Positions 34,657-42,736 are shown, counted from the stretch's first letter. The stretch is DNA of 53,486 bases from Deinococcus cellulosilyticus NBRC 106333 = KACC 11606 (GCF_007990775.1 NZ_BJXB01000034.1:1-53486), one strand, 5' to 3'. A program made the numbers and translations. Notes: generated from the letters alone by a model not told the origin.

Positions 34657-34709
34657 GAGCCGAGGGCGGAGGGCCAAGAGCAGAAGGCAGAAAGCAGAAA
34701 GCAGAAGGC
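34657..34709. repeat. Heptamer tandem repeat RRGCNGA (7.5 units)
   Basis: Units in phase: GAGCCGA, GGGCGGA, GGGCCAA, GAGCAGA, AGGCAGA, AAGCAGA, AAGCAGA, AGGC. Same consensus (reverse complement TCNGCNN) as the arrays at 46228 and 48836, but here no inverted partner is evident. Confidence 0.8.
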
Positions 34710-34744
34710 TAAAAAAGCTCTGGCACCGGGAGGTATTTGCTGTG

Positions 34745-34765
34745 AACTGTCAACTGTGAACTGTC
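34745..34765. repeat. Short heptamer array AACTGTS (3 units)
   Basis: AACTGTC, AACTGTG, AACTGTC, 35 nt after the longer heptamer array; same 7-nt period, different unit. Confidence 0.6.
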
Positions 34766-34803
34766 TCAGATGCCCTTCCCTGCAAGAGCGCTCCAGCGCA
34801 CCT

Positions 34804-35391
34804 TTAATCCCCTGTTTTGAGCTGCAGGGTGTCCAGAACCTTGCGGGTAAGGTCGTTCTGTTCAGGCTGGAGGTTGAGGGGTCCCCGGATGTCTTCTGTG
34901 ACGGGATCGGTGCAGTATTCCACCTGTTCATGTCCAGCGGGTGCGTCCTGATCCCCCTCCACGTAAGTGTGGGTGGAAGTTCTCCAGGCGTAGGCCCAGC
35001 CCTGTTTTTTCAGGTCCTCGAAAGATGGTTTTTCCGGGGTGCGGTAAAGCCTGCTCCCGGCTTCTGGTCTCAGGCGGAGGTTGGCGCTCTGGAAAGCCTC
35101 CACACCTGCTCCGATCACCAGTCGGGTGAGGTCGTATCCGCTGACGTTTTTCACCACGATGCCTCCCACCTCCACCGGGCCTGAGGCACTGAGGTAGGTG
35201 AGGCCCAGTACTTCGTGTCGGAAAGGGTTGGCATTCAGTTCTCCAAAGCCTCCTCTGGCGAGGTAAGCCCCCAGGGTCAGGTTCACCTTTGCGGCCCGCA
35301 ACCGCACACCTGCAGGGAGGTGCTGATGAATGTCTTGCAGGGCTTCCCTGGCATCTACCACGAGCAGGAGGTCTTCGAGTTCCAGTTTCAT
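34804..35391 (-). CDS. Shortened GlcE-like FAD-domain protein
   Basis: 195 aa with the second half of a GlcE-type FAD-binding (PCMH) domain: VNLTLGAYLARGGFGELNANPFRH, EVLGLTYLSASGPVEVGGIVVKNVSGYDLTRLVIGAG (shown here in parts). The N-terminal loop that normally binds the FAD pyrophosphate is missing; GlcE proteins usually run to 350-400 aa. No glcD or glcF lies nearby. A -10 element 6 nt before the ATG argues that this is a real short gene and not a fresh truncation. It may be a stand-alone remnant or a subunit of a distant glycolate oxidase complex. Confidence 0.6.
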   Translation of the reverse strand: MKLELEDLLLVVDAREALQDIHQHLPAGVRLRAAKVNLTLGAYLARGGFGELNANPFRHEVLGLTYLSASGPVEVGGIVVKNVSGYDLTRLVIGAGVEAFQSANLRLRPEAGSRLYRTPEKPSFEDLKKQGWAYAWRTSTHTYVEGDQDAPAGHEQVEYCTDPVTEDIRGPLNLQPEQNDLTRKVLDTLQLKTGD

Positions 35392-35397
35392 GGGTTC

Positions 35398-35403
35398 ATC
35401 ATA
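35398..35403 (-). promoter_or_regulatory. -10 element, leaderless layout, for the GlcE-like gene
   Basis: TATGAT on the minus strand, 6 nt before the ATG at 35391. Confidence 0.4.
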
Positions 35404-35471
35404 ACACCTGCATGCCGACCTCCATGATTTTGTTTAGGGTTCTGGTGTGTGGGTGCGGGGTTTTGTGACCT

Positions 35472-36488
35472 TCAACTGGATTTTAGATCTGAAGACACCT
35501 GCAAGACCAGCTTTCCGGTGGTGTTGCGGGATTCCAGACGCCTATGGGCCTCTGCTGCCTCAATCAGAGGGAATTCTGCTGCGAGGTGCACCCTCAGGTC
35601 TCCCTGTTGCAGCAGCTCAAACACAGCTGCGGCCCGTGCACGCATGTCTTGCGGGTGGCGGTTGTGGTCACTGAGGGTCGACCAGGTGAGGGTCAGTGAA
35701 CCCTGATTCCCCTGTCCGGTGAAGCCACTGAGTTGTGCAGGATCGATGGGAGGCACAGGTCCTGCGGACTGCCCGTAGCAAACCATGTGCCCTCCTGCCC
35801 TGAGGGCCCGCAATCCCACCTGAAAAGCAGATCCACCCACCCCATCGAAAACCACATCCACTCCGTCTGGGCAGTGTTTTCTCACCGCAACGTCCCAGTC
35901 CTGTGTGCCCACCAGCACATGATCGCACCCGTAATCACGGGCAAGCAGGGCCTTGCTCTGGGATGAGACGGTGCCAAAGACCATTGCTCCCCGGCGTTTG
36001 GCCAGTTGTACAAGGTGCAGGCCCACCCCTCCAGCCGCCGCATGAACAAGGACCGCCTGTCCGGGCATCAGGTGGGTGACCGTCTCTGTGAGCATGTGGG
36101 CTGTCATGCCCTGCAGCATCACCGCAGCAGCCAGTGTTGAAGACAGCCTTTGCGGAATGGGGATCAGGCGTTCCGCAGGCGCACACGCTTGCTCAGCGTA
36201 CCATCCGCACATGGGTCCGGCCACCCCCACCCGGTCCCCGATCTGCCAGCCAGTGACTGCATTCCCCACTTTCTCAATGGTCCCAACAGCTTCAATGCCC
36301 GGAACCAGTGGGGCCTGCACCGAATACGGGAAACCTGCGCGGTGCTGCACATCCACATAATTGACCCCCACAGCCTCCACTTTGATCCGCACTTCGGTGG
36401 GGGCAGGCTCTGGAATGGGCATGCGTTCAGGGCGCAGCACATCTGCAGGACCCAGTGTTCGGGCAACCATGGCCATCATGTCTCGCAT
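35472..36488 (-). CDS. Quinone-oxidoreductase-type medium-chain dehydrogenase
   Basis: 338 aa from ATG 36488 (MRDMMAMVARTLGPADVL), which has AAGGA six nt upstream. MDR fold: N-terminal GroES-like part (GIEAVGTIEKVGNAVTGWQIGDRV) and Rossmann part with VLVHAAAGGVGLHLVQLAK and DVVFDGVGG. Structural and catalytic zinc ligands are absent, so it is of the QOR (NADPH:quinone/enone) group. It is 13 nt downstream of the aldo/keto reductase and probably shares its MerR-controlled promoter. Confidence 0.85.
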   Translation of the reverse strand: MRDMMAMVARTLGPADVLRPERMPIPEPAPTEVRIKVEAVGVNYVDVQHRAGFPYSVQAPLVPGIEAVGTIEKVGNAVTGWQIGDRVGVAGPMCGWYAEQACAPAERLIPIPQRLSSTLAAAVMLQGMTAHMLTETVTHLMPGQAVLVHAAAGGVGLHLVQLAKRRGAMVFGTVSSQSKALLARDYGCDHVLVGTQDWDVAVRKHCPDGVDVVFDGVGGSAFQVGLRALRAGGHMVCYGQSAGPVPPIDPAQLSGFTGQGNQGSLTLTWSTLSDHNRHPQDMRARAAAVFELLQQGDLRVHLAAEFPLIEAAEAHRRLESRNTTGKLVLQVSSDLKSS

Positions 36489-36501
36489 GGGGTGTCCTTT
36501 C

Positions 36502-37521
36502 TCACCAGCGGTACTGGTGGGGGCGCAGGTCCTTGAACCCATCTTCCAGGTAATAAGGCACCACTGTGCGTGCGGGAACAGCCACCTGATTGATGCGCGC
36601 CTGAATTTCGGGGGTCAGGCGCAGGTCGAGGGCTCCGAGTTGCTCCTGAAGTTGCTCCATGCTTTTTGCCCCGATCACCGCTCCGGTCATGCCAGGCTGA
36701 GAGATGCACCAGGCCAGGGTGAGCTGCGCCAGGGAGCACCCCAGTTCTTCAGCGATGGGTAGCAGGCCTTCCAGCACATCGAAAGCCTGGGGAATGAAGT
36801 GTTTGCGGTTCCAGTCTCCATTCAGCTCTGCAAACCGGCTGCCTTCCGGGCGCACCTGCTCACGGCGGTATTTTCCGGTGAGGAACCCTCCGGCCAGTGG
36901 AGACCACGCAAGCACACCCAGGCCGTAGGTCTGGGCCATCGGCAGCAGTTCCCGTTCGATGCTGCGATCCAGCAGATGGTAAGGGCTCTGTTCCACCACA
37001 AAGCGGTTCAGACCAAGTTCTTTGGAGACCCACAGGGATTCCAGCACCTGCCACGCTGCGTAACTGCTGGTCCCGATGTAACGCACCATTCCGAGGCGAA
37101 TCAGGTCATCAAGCGCCCTGAGGGTTTCATCGATGGGCACCGTGGTGCTCGGACGGTGGATGTAGTAGATGTCAAGGTGATCCGTTCCGAGACGTTTCAG
37201 CGAGGCATGGACCTGTTGCAGGATGTGTTTGCGGCTGTTGCCTCTGGCGTTGGGGTCACTGTCGTCCATTGAGACATGCACTTTGCTCGCCAGCACTATG
37301 CGGTCCCGGTCCACCTGCGCTTTCAGGGCTTTCCCGAGGGCTTCCTCACTTTTGCCCTTGCCGTAGATGTTTGCGGTGTCAAAAGAATTGATGCCCACCT
37401 CAAGGGCCTTTGCCACCTGACGGTCCACCTCTGCCTGATCGGTGGCTGTTCCGTAGAGCATGCTTCCCAGAGTAAGGGGGCTGACAAAAAGTCCGGTTCT
37501 TCCCAGCTGACGGTACTCCAT
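36502..37521 (-). CDS. Aldo/keto reductase
   Basis: 339 aa from ATG 37521 (MEYRQLGRTG), preceded by AAAAGGAGGT. The catalytic tetrad is visible: D48 and Y53 (SFDTANIYGKGKSEEALG), K80 (VLASKV) and H122 (DIYYIHRP). NADPH-dependent carbonyl reduction is expected; it resembles the YajO/Kv-beta-like group. First gene of the operon with the quinone oxidoreductase, divergent from merR. Confidence 0.9.
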   Translation of the reverse strand: MEYRQLGRTGLFVSPLTLGSMLYGTATDQAEVDRQVAKALEVGINSFDTANIYGKGKSEEALGKALKAQVDRDRIVLASKVHVSMDDSDPNARGNSRKHILQQVHASLKRLGTDHLDIYYIHRPSTTVPIDETLRALDDLIRLGMVRYIGTSSYAAWQVLESLWVSKELGLNRFVVEQSPYHLLDRSIERELLPMAQTYGLGVLAWSPLAGGFLTGKYRREQVRPEGSRFAELNGDWNRKHFIPQAFDVLEGLLPIAEELGCSLAQLTLAWCISQPGMTGAVIGAKSMEQLQEQLGALDLRLTPEIQARINQVAVPARTVVPYYLEDGFKDLRPHQYRW

Positions 37522-37569
37522 AAGACCTCCTTTTCGCACCAGACAGGTTTTTCCAGCTGGTCTGAAAAA

Positions 37570-37603
37570 AGTCTAGAACTTCAAGTAAACTTGAAGTCAA
37601 GAC
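37570..37603 (-). promoter_or_regulatory. MerR-type promoter/operator with 19-bp spacer
   Basis: On the minus strand TTGACT (37600-37595) and TAGACT (37575-37570) are separated by exactly 19 bp, the over-long spacer diagnostic of MerR-activated promoters. Inside lies the perfect palindrome ACTTCAAG-TAAA-CTTGAAGT (37578-37597). It drives the aldo/keto reductase operon. Confidence 0.8.
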
Positions 37604-37627
37604 CCTTCAGAAAGACCAGGTGAGACC

Positions 37628-38044
37628 ATGACCACGTACAGCATTCAGGAACTCAGCCAGATGACCGGACTTCCCGCCTCCACACTGCGTTACTACGAAG
37701 ACCTGGGTTTGCTGGGTGAGGTCCCCAAGAATGCCAGTGGTCACCGGGAGTATCAGGAAAAGCATCTGCACCGCATGCGGTTCTTGTTGCTGCTCAAAAA
37801 CACCGGAATGCCCCTGACGGGCATGCAGGCCTTCGCTGAACTCGATGAAGGTGGGTACACCACCGTTCCAGAGCGCATCCTGCTGCTGGAATCCCACAGG
37901 CTGAACCTGGAAGACAAAATTGGAGAATTGCTGTCTCAATTGAATTATCTGGGCGAAAAAATCAAATACTACCAGGGGGTTTGCGAGAAGTATGGTCTAC
38001 CTGATCCTCTGAACACAGCAGAAGCAGACCAGCAAGTGGTGTGA
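37628..38044 (+). CDS. MerR-family transcriptional regulator
   Basis: 138 aa. Winged-helix motif at the start (YSIQELSQMTGLPASTLRYYEDLGLL), then HRMRFLLLLKNTGMPL and a dimerisation helix (LESHRLNLEDKIGELLSQLNYLGEKI, in parts). One Cys (C118) near the C-terminus in GVCEKYG. It resembles the aldehyde-responsive AdhR/YraB group, which fits the neighbouring AKR and QOR genes. AGGTGAG precedes the ATG. The palindrome at 37578-37597 is its likely binding site. Confidence 0.88.
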   Translation: MTTYSIQELSQMTGLPASTLRYYEDLGLLGEVPKNASGHREYQEKHLHRMRFLLLLKNTGMPLTGMQAFAELDEGGYTTVPERILLLESHRLNLEDKIGELLSQLNYLGEKIKYYQGVCEKYGLPDPLNTAEADQQVV

Positions 38045-38071
38045 TCTGCCTCTTCAGGGAGAGGTGAAAAT

Positions 38072-38434
38072 CTGGACTACATCGAGTACTTCATTGGATA
38101 TGGAACGCCGGCTGGACTGATCAGCCTGATTCTGTTTTTGATGGTGCAGCTGGCATGGGCACCACAGAAGCACCGCCTGCCCCTGTGGCTGTTGCTGGTT
38201 GGTGTTGTGGTGGGAGGCTTCATTTCAACCTGGGTCACGCTTTTCTCTTTAGCGAATCAAATCCCCTGGGGGTATCGTCCCTATCCTGCCCTGATCCTGG
38301 GAACCGTGCTGCTGTCCCGAATGCGTTTCTTGTGGAAGGACACCACTGGAAACTTCTGGACCTCTCTGGTGGCCACCCAGCTCATGGGTTTTGGTCTCAT
38401 GGATTTCATGGTGGCCCAGACGGGGCTGTTCTAA
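38072..38434 (+). CDS. Small membrane protein, probable CTG start
   Basis: The frame is open from the merR stop (38042-38044). The only ATG (38141) lacks a ribosome binding site and would cut off a hydrophobic stretch (YFIGYGTPAGLISLILFLMVQLAW, in parts). A good site GGGAGAGGTGA lies 5 nt before CTG at 38072, giving LDYIEYFIGYGTPAGL as N-terminus and 120 aa with three or four membrane segments. The family is not recognised. A bidirectional terminator follows. The coding call is likely; the start codon is inference. Confidence 0.55.
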   Translation: MDYIEYFIGYGTPAGLISLILFLMVQLAWAPQKHRLPLWLLLVGVVVGGFISTWVTLFSLANQIPWGYRPYPALILGTVLLSRMRFLWKDTTGNFWTSLVATQLMGFGLMDFMVAQTGLF

Positions 38435-38444
38435 ACATCAAAAA

Positions 38445-38468
38445 ACACCCCCAGCAGCCTGAGGGTGT
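38445..38468. terminator. Bidirectional intrinsic terminator
   Basis: ACACCC-C-CAG, loop CAGC, CTG-A-GGGTGT with an A-run on the left and CTGTTTTT on the right; it serves the convergent small membrane gene and the TPR gene. Confidence 0.8.
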
Positions 38469-38486
38469 CTGTTTTTGAGCAGAAAA

Positions 38487-39203
38487 TCAGCGCAGGGAGG
38501 TAAGCAGGGCTCTGGCCTCTGCCAGATCGCGTTTGGCCCAGAAGTCTTTGGCTTCCAGCTTCACTGCGGCTTCCAGAGCAGCGATGGCTTCCTGTTTGCT
38601 CTTGGCTTTGCTGCGGCGGTTGCCGTCTTTGAGCAGGGCTTTGGCAAACTCCAGGCGGTGGATGATCTCGCCGGGTTCAAGCTGGATGGCTTTTTGCATG
38701 TTGGGACGCACGTTGTCAAAGTCTGCTCCCAGCGAACCGGCCACAATGGCCCCCTTGGAGGCAATTTCGGCGTTCCATACGGCAAGAGCCACATAAGCTC
38801 CGGCCAGTTTGGGATCAAGTTTGATGGCGGTTTCCAGTTCCCTGCGCACTTCGGGGGCAATGGGGAGGCTTTCCAGAATGCCCACAAACTGGGCTTTGCG
38901 GCCCAGGGCTCGGGCAAGCTCGAAGTGGGCGAGACCGTTGTTTTTGTCCATCTCAATGGCCTTGCGGGCATAATCTTCGGCTTTTTCGTAGATGGCCCGG
39001 CGTTCGTTTTCGGGGGCCAGGGCACCACTGTAACTGGTGGCCCGTGCAGCGTAGGCGAGGGCATCTGAATTGTTGATGGTCAGGGCCATGGTGACGGCCC
39101 CTTTGGTGTCGCCTTTTTCGATCAGGTTGCTGACATCGTTGGCTGTTGCGGCGAAAGCAATGGAGCCAAGCGTGAGCGCCAGGGTCACCAGAATTGAGCG
39201 CAT
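38487..39203 (-). CDS. Exported TPR-type protein
   Basis: 238 aa from ATG 39203 (MRSILVTLALTLGSIAFAATA), preceded by GGAGGT; the N-terminus is a signal peptide cleaved after about residue 19. The mature part is helical with TPR-like repeats (EDYARKAIEMDKNNGLAHFELARALGRK; AIKLDPKLAGAYVALAVW; AIQLEPGEIIHRLEFAKALL, in parts). Probably periplasmic; function unknown. Confidence 0.75.
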   Translation of the reverse strand: MRSILVTLALTLGSIAFAATANDVSNLIEKGDTKGAVTMALTINNSDALAYAARATSYSGALAPENERRAIYEKAEDYARKAIEMDKNNGLAHFELARALGRKAQFVGILESLPIAPEVRRELETAIKLDPKLAGAYVALAVWNAEIASKGAIVAGSLGADFDNVRPNMQKAIQLEPGEIIHRLEFAKALLKDGNRRSKAKSKQEAIAALEAAVKLEAKDFWAKRDLAEARALLTSLR

Positions 39204-39259
39204 GTGTACCTCCGTGGTTTTTGGACTTGGTATAGATTGTAGCAAAAAAGGAACCTGCT

Positions 39260-39452
39260 GTCAGCAGGGAGCAGTCAGCCATCAGCGGTCAGCGGTCAGC
39301 AAAAGATTGTCTGGAAAGCTTAAATCTTCGCAGAGCGCCAAGAGAACATTCACATCCTTGTTTTTGATTTGTCTGACCCATCGCCACCCTCTTTCAACAA
39401 CAGCAACGCAATGGTGTTCCTGCTGACCGCTGATCACTGACCGCTGATGGCT
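39260..39452. repeat. Element with heptamer inverted ends (core TCAGCNN)
   Basis: Left arm 39260-39301: GTCAGCA, GGGAGCA, GTCAGCC, ATCAGCG, GTCAGCG, GTCAGCA. Right arm 39421-39452: TGCTGAC, CGCTGAT, CACTGAC, CGCTGAT, GGCT, the inverted equivalent. About 119 nt of non-coding AT-richer sequence lies between. It fills most of the 329-nt gap upstream of the P-loop/TPR gene. Confidence 0.8.
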
Positions 39453-39464
39453 TTTCCCTAGACT

Positions 39465-39493
39465 GGTTTACCAATTGACATAAACCGTATAAT
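39465..39493 (+). promoter_or_regulatory. Promoter -10 and flanking inverted repeat for the P-loop/TPR gene
   Basis: TATAAT at 39488-39493. Just upstream GGTTTA (39465-39470) and TAAACC (39481-39486) form an inverted repeat that would straddle the spacer and could bind a regulator. AGAGGAG lies 9 nt before the ATG at 39533. Confidence 0.5.
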
Positions 39494-39532
39494 GAGATCA
39501 GACTGCAAGAACACCACCAGAGGAGTCATGCA

Positions 39533-42500
39533 ATGCAAACCACCTGGCTGAAGATCCTGGAACACCTGCGTCCCTCCCTGCGCGGTCAGCGCGACGAGCA
39601 TGGACATGTGGGAAGCCTGCGCTGGCTGGAAAAGCAGATGGAAGCCAAAAACGCCAATCCACATGCTGTGCGCAACATCATCTACCGAGAGATTGGCACC
39701 GCCGAGGACAAGAGCACCCTTTTCCAGATCATCGCGAACCTGTACGAGCAAAACAACATGGAATTGCCCGAACCGCCCGAAGGGGCCAGGGATGTGGCTT
39801 CCAGCAGGGTCATGAAGCAGGCTTCGCAGCTTCTGGGACGGCAGAAGAAACGGGCCTACCGCCAGTTCATTGCAGGCATCCGGGCCGGACGGGCACCCAG
39901 GATGGTGGTGGTGGGCAGAAACGGGGTGGGGAAAACCATCCTGATTGACCACCTGGAACGCTCCCTTCGTGAACTGGGGGTGCAGGAGAGTTACCGCCTG
40001 ATGCTTGATGGAGAGATTGCCCCCTCCCTGACCAGCATTCTGGAACTGTCCGGAGCCAATGCAGAGAGTCTGGCCAGGCTTCACTCGGGCCTGCCTTTTG
40101 CCGTGCAGGCCAGCCTGCAACATGAAGTGGCCCGCCTGATCCGCGAGCGCATGGAAGGCAAGATCCTGCTGGTGCGCATTGGAAACGCCCCGAACACCAT
40201 TGCTGGAACGCAGCCCAGAAACGCCCTGGGGGAATCGATCAGCCTTTCGAGGTGGGTGTGGGAAAACCTGTTTTTGCCCCTGCAAACCACCTCCACCAGT
40301 GTGCTGCTGGCCTTAAGCGATCCCAGAGAGGTGCATCCGCATTACAAGGGCGAGGTCATCACCCTGAAACCGCCCACCCTGGAGGAAGCCCGGCGCTTTC
40401 TGACCACCCGCATGCCAGCCACCCCCAGTGAGGCGGACCGCCTGATCCGGCAGAGCGGACGCAATCTGGAACAGCTTGCCCTGATTGCAGGTCTTTCTGC
40501 ACTGGGGAGTGGTGCACGGGTGCATGATGTGCGAACCGTCCTCAGTGACCCGGAGGTGCGTGCCCTGCTCAATGTGCTGGCTGCAGCCATTCTGCCCGGA
40601 GAATCCAGCGCACCCCGATTTGTGGTGGAACATGCCCTGGGGCGGCCTCTGGGCACCCTGCCAGAAGTGTACCGCAACCTGATGGATGACACCTCCAGCA
40701 AGACCGTGCGGGTGGTTTCCAGAGACCTGCTTCCAGAGGTCAAAAAACACCTCCGTCCTGACGAACTGGCCCGTGCCCACAGGCTTGCCTCCGAAGCTTA
40801 CGCCAGAGCCCTGGAAAATGCCCGTGAAGGAGAAAAAGCAGTCTTTGAAGAACGCATGCTGGCCCACCTTGCCCGTTCGGGAGCCTGGGCCGAAGTGATC
40901 CAGTGGGTCTCCAAACACGGCGAGCGTTACGGCGTGCTGGCAGATGCCTGGGCCAGGGCCAGACGGCAGGTGCATGGGGCTGTGCTGGAATCACTGGCCC
41001 GTGTGGTGGCCGGATATTACGCTGCACTGGGCCAATACGCCCACCCGGACGCCAGAGACGCCATCAGCGTGATGCTGGAAAGCAACGACACCGGAGCCCG
41101 TGCCTGGGGCCGGGTCAAACTGGCCGAGAGCGCCATTGACCGTGCCGCATATGAGGCCGCACAGAACCTTTTAAACAACCAGGACATTCAGGATGTGCTT
41201 TCGGGCAAGGAAACCAGCGAAATTGCCCGCGTCACCCGTGCAGAAGCAGTGCTGGTGCAGGCTGCTCTGGCACGCTGGCAGGGCGACCTCGAAGCAGCCA
41301 CCCGCTTTGTGAATCTGGCCGTGGAATACGCCAGTGAGGCCGACTCCACCCTCTCCAACCGCACCAAATTGTGGCGGGGTCTGATCATGAAAGACTCCGG
41401 GCACTGGACCGAGGCCCTCAATGACCTCTCGGCCATTCTGGACCGTGACCCCCTGCTTTATGCCCGTGCAAGGTATCAGGAAGGTGACCTGAGGCTCCGT
41501 CTGGGACAGCCCTTCCCTGCAGTGACCGCTCTGAAAGAGGCCCATGATGCCCTGGAAAGCGCAGGTGCAGCCCTGGAGGAACGTGCCCGTGTCACCGCCC
41601 GCTACGCCACAGGCCTGAGGCGTCTGGGACGCATTTCTGAAGCCAAAGTCGTGATGGATGAAGCAGAACGCCTTTCTCAGGGCACCGATCCGGTGATTCA
41701 GGCCCGGGTGATCTCGGAAAAAGCCCCGATCATGCTGGCCATGGAGAACTTCCGGGAAGGCCTGAGGCTCGCACAGGCCGCAACCCAGGCCCTGCGCATC
41801 GGCACGGAACGCCGTCAGGAAGCCCAGTACCGGGAATGGCGGGCCAGTTACCGCATCGGTCTGGCTTATCTGGCCCGGGGTCTGGGCAATCCCTATCTCC
41901 CCCCTTTCCCCGGACCCACTTTTGACCATCCAGACATTCAGGTGGCCCGGGGCATCCTGCATCGGGTGCTGGAAGAAGCCACCCCTTACACCCACACCGC
42001 AGACCGCTACACCATTTTGATCACGGACATCCTGCTGAACCTCGCAGCAGCAGAACCCGATGCCCACAAAGCCCTGGTGCATGCGAAACGGGCCCTGGAC
42101 CTGACCAACCACAGTTACGCCGAGGCCCAGGTTCGTGCCACCCTCGCAGATGTGTATTTGCGCATGCACGAACCGGACAAAGCCCTGGCAGAAGTCAACC
42201 GTGCCCACGCTTTGCTCAGAAGGGCCGCCCTTGGGATGCAGGACCCCAGCAACCAGACCCGACCGGACCCTGGGGTCACCAGTGCCCTGATCAGTCTGGA
42301 GGCCCGTGCCCTGATGCAGACCGAACCCGACCTCAAAGCCACCCTGCAATGGGTGAAAACCGCCATGCAGGACCCGGACCTTGCGGGCTTCAAGGCCAGT
42401 GTGATGCGGGAAATTGGCAAGGCCCTGGAAGAACATGCAGATGCCACCCAGGCCCAGAAAACCATGCTGGAGGTCTTTCCGCAACTCAAAGGCTGTGAGC

Positions 42501-42535
42501 TGAGTGCCAGAGATGCCCTGAGCATGCTGGTGTAG
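39533..42535 (+). CDS. Large P-loop ATPase with C-terminal TPR array, 1000 aa
   Basis: An N-terminal ~100 residues without recognised domain, then a nucleotide-binding domain with Walker A GRNGVGKT (128-135) and a probable Walker B around ILLVRIGN, then LALSDPREVHPH and a winged-helix-like stretch. Residues ~430-1000 are helical TPR-type repeats (ARTRAEAVLVQAALARWQGDLEAA..., ARVTARYATGLRRLGRISEAKVVMDEAERL, LLNLAAAEPDAHKALVHAKRALDL, in parts). The layout recalls STAND/MalT-type signalling ATPases, but I see no DNA-binding or effector domain. Monocistronic with strong terminator. Partners unknown. Confidence 0.7.
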   Translation: MQTTWLKILEHLRPSLRGQRDEHGHVGSLRWLEKQMEAKNANPHAVRNIIYREIGTAEDKSTLFQIIANLYEQNNMELPEPPEGARDVASSRVMKQASQLLGRQKKRAYRQFIAGIRAGRAPRMVVVGRNGVGKTILIDHLERSLRELGVQESYRLMLDGEIAPSLTSILELSGANAESLARLHSGLPFAVQASLQHEVARLIRERMEGKILLVRIGNAPNTIAGTQPRNALGESISLSRWVWENLFLPLQTTSTSVLLALSDPREVHPHYKGEVITLKPPTLEEARRFLTTRMPATPSEADRLIRQSGRNLEQLALIAGLSALGSGARVHDVRTVLSDPEVRALLNVLAAAILPGESSAPRFVVEHALGRPLGTLPEVYRNLMDDTSSKTVRVVSRDLLPEVKKHLRPDELARAHRLASEAYARALENAREGEKAVFEERMLAHLARSGAWAEVIQWVSKHGERYGVLADAWARARRQVHGAVLESLARVVAGYYAALGQYAHPDARDAISVMLESNDTGARAWGRVKLAESAIDRAAYEAAQNLLNNQDIQDVLSGKETSEIARVTRAEAVLVQAALARWQGDLEAATRFVNLAVEYASEADSTLSNRTKLWRGLIMKDSGHWTEALNDLSAILDRDPLLYARARYQEGDLRLRLGQPFPAVTALKEAHDALESAGAALEERARVTARYATGLRRLGRISEAKVVMDEAERLSQGTDPVIQARVISEKAPIMLAMENFREGLRLAQAATQALRIGTERRQEAQYREWRASYRIGLAYLARGLGNPYLPPFPGPTFDHPDIQVARGILHRVLEEATPYTHTADRYTILITDILLNLAAAEPDAHKALVHAKRALDLTNHSYAEAQVRATLADVYLRMHEPDKALAEVNRAHALLRRAALGMQDPSNQTRPDPGVTSALISLEARALMQTEPDLKATLQWVKTAMQDPDLAGFKASVMREIGKALEEHADATQAQKTMLEVFPQLKGCELSARDALSMLV

Positions 42536-42571
42536 GTTGCTGTTCTGTTCGTGAAATTTGTTTTTCTGTGG

Positions 42572-42603
42572 CGCTGAATCCTGTTGGATTTCAGCGTCTT
42601 TTT
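42572..42603 (+). terminator. Intrinsic terminator of the P-loop/TPR gene
   Basis: CGCTGAATCC, loop TGTT, GGATTTCAGCG with one bulge, followed by TCTTTTT. Confidence 0.85.
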
Positions 42604-42691
42604 AACTTGAGGGTTTACAGTGCTGCGATACCGGTCAGATGGCCCTGTGGGCGACCCTCCTGCTCCAATAGGCCAAATGGTTTAAATGGTG

Positions 42692-42733
42692 AAATATTTA
42701 CATTACTAAATAGTTTAAAAGTTTAAATATTTA
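42692..42733 (+). promoter_or_regulatory. AT-rich operator/promoter region of the MarR-MFS operon
   Basis: Inverted repeat AAATATTTA (42692-42700) and TAAATATTT (42724-42732), with three TTTAAA motifs in the region (42681, 42714, 42722). TAAATA at 42724-42729 is 7 nt before the ATG and may be the -10, so a repressor bound here would block the promoter. Strikingly AT-rich against the surrounding sequence. Confidence 0.55.
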
Positions 42734-42736
42734 TTT

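Noticed and set aside
34657..34709. A CRISPR array at the tandem repeats
   Set aside because: The unit is 7 nt with no spacers and there are no cas genes nearby.
39471..39487. Half of a radiation/desiccation response motif: ATTGACATAA in front of the P-loop/TPR gene
   Set aside because: Only the right half agrees with the palindrome TTATGTCATTGACATAA; the left half mismatches at five of seven positions. TTGACA here is also only 7 nt from the TATAAT, so it is not a -35 either.
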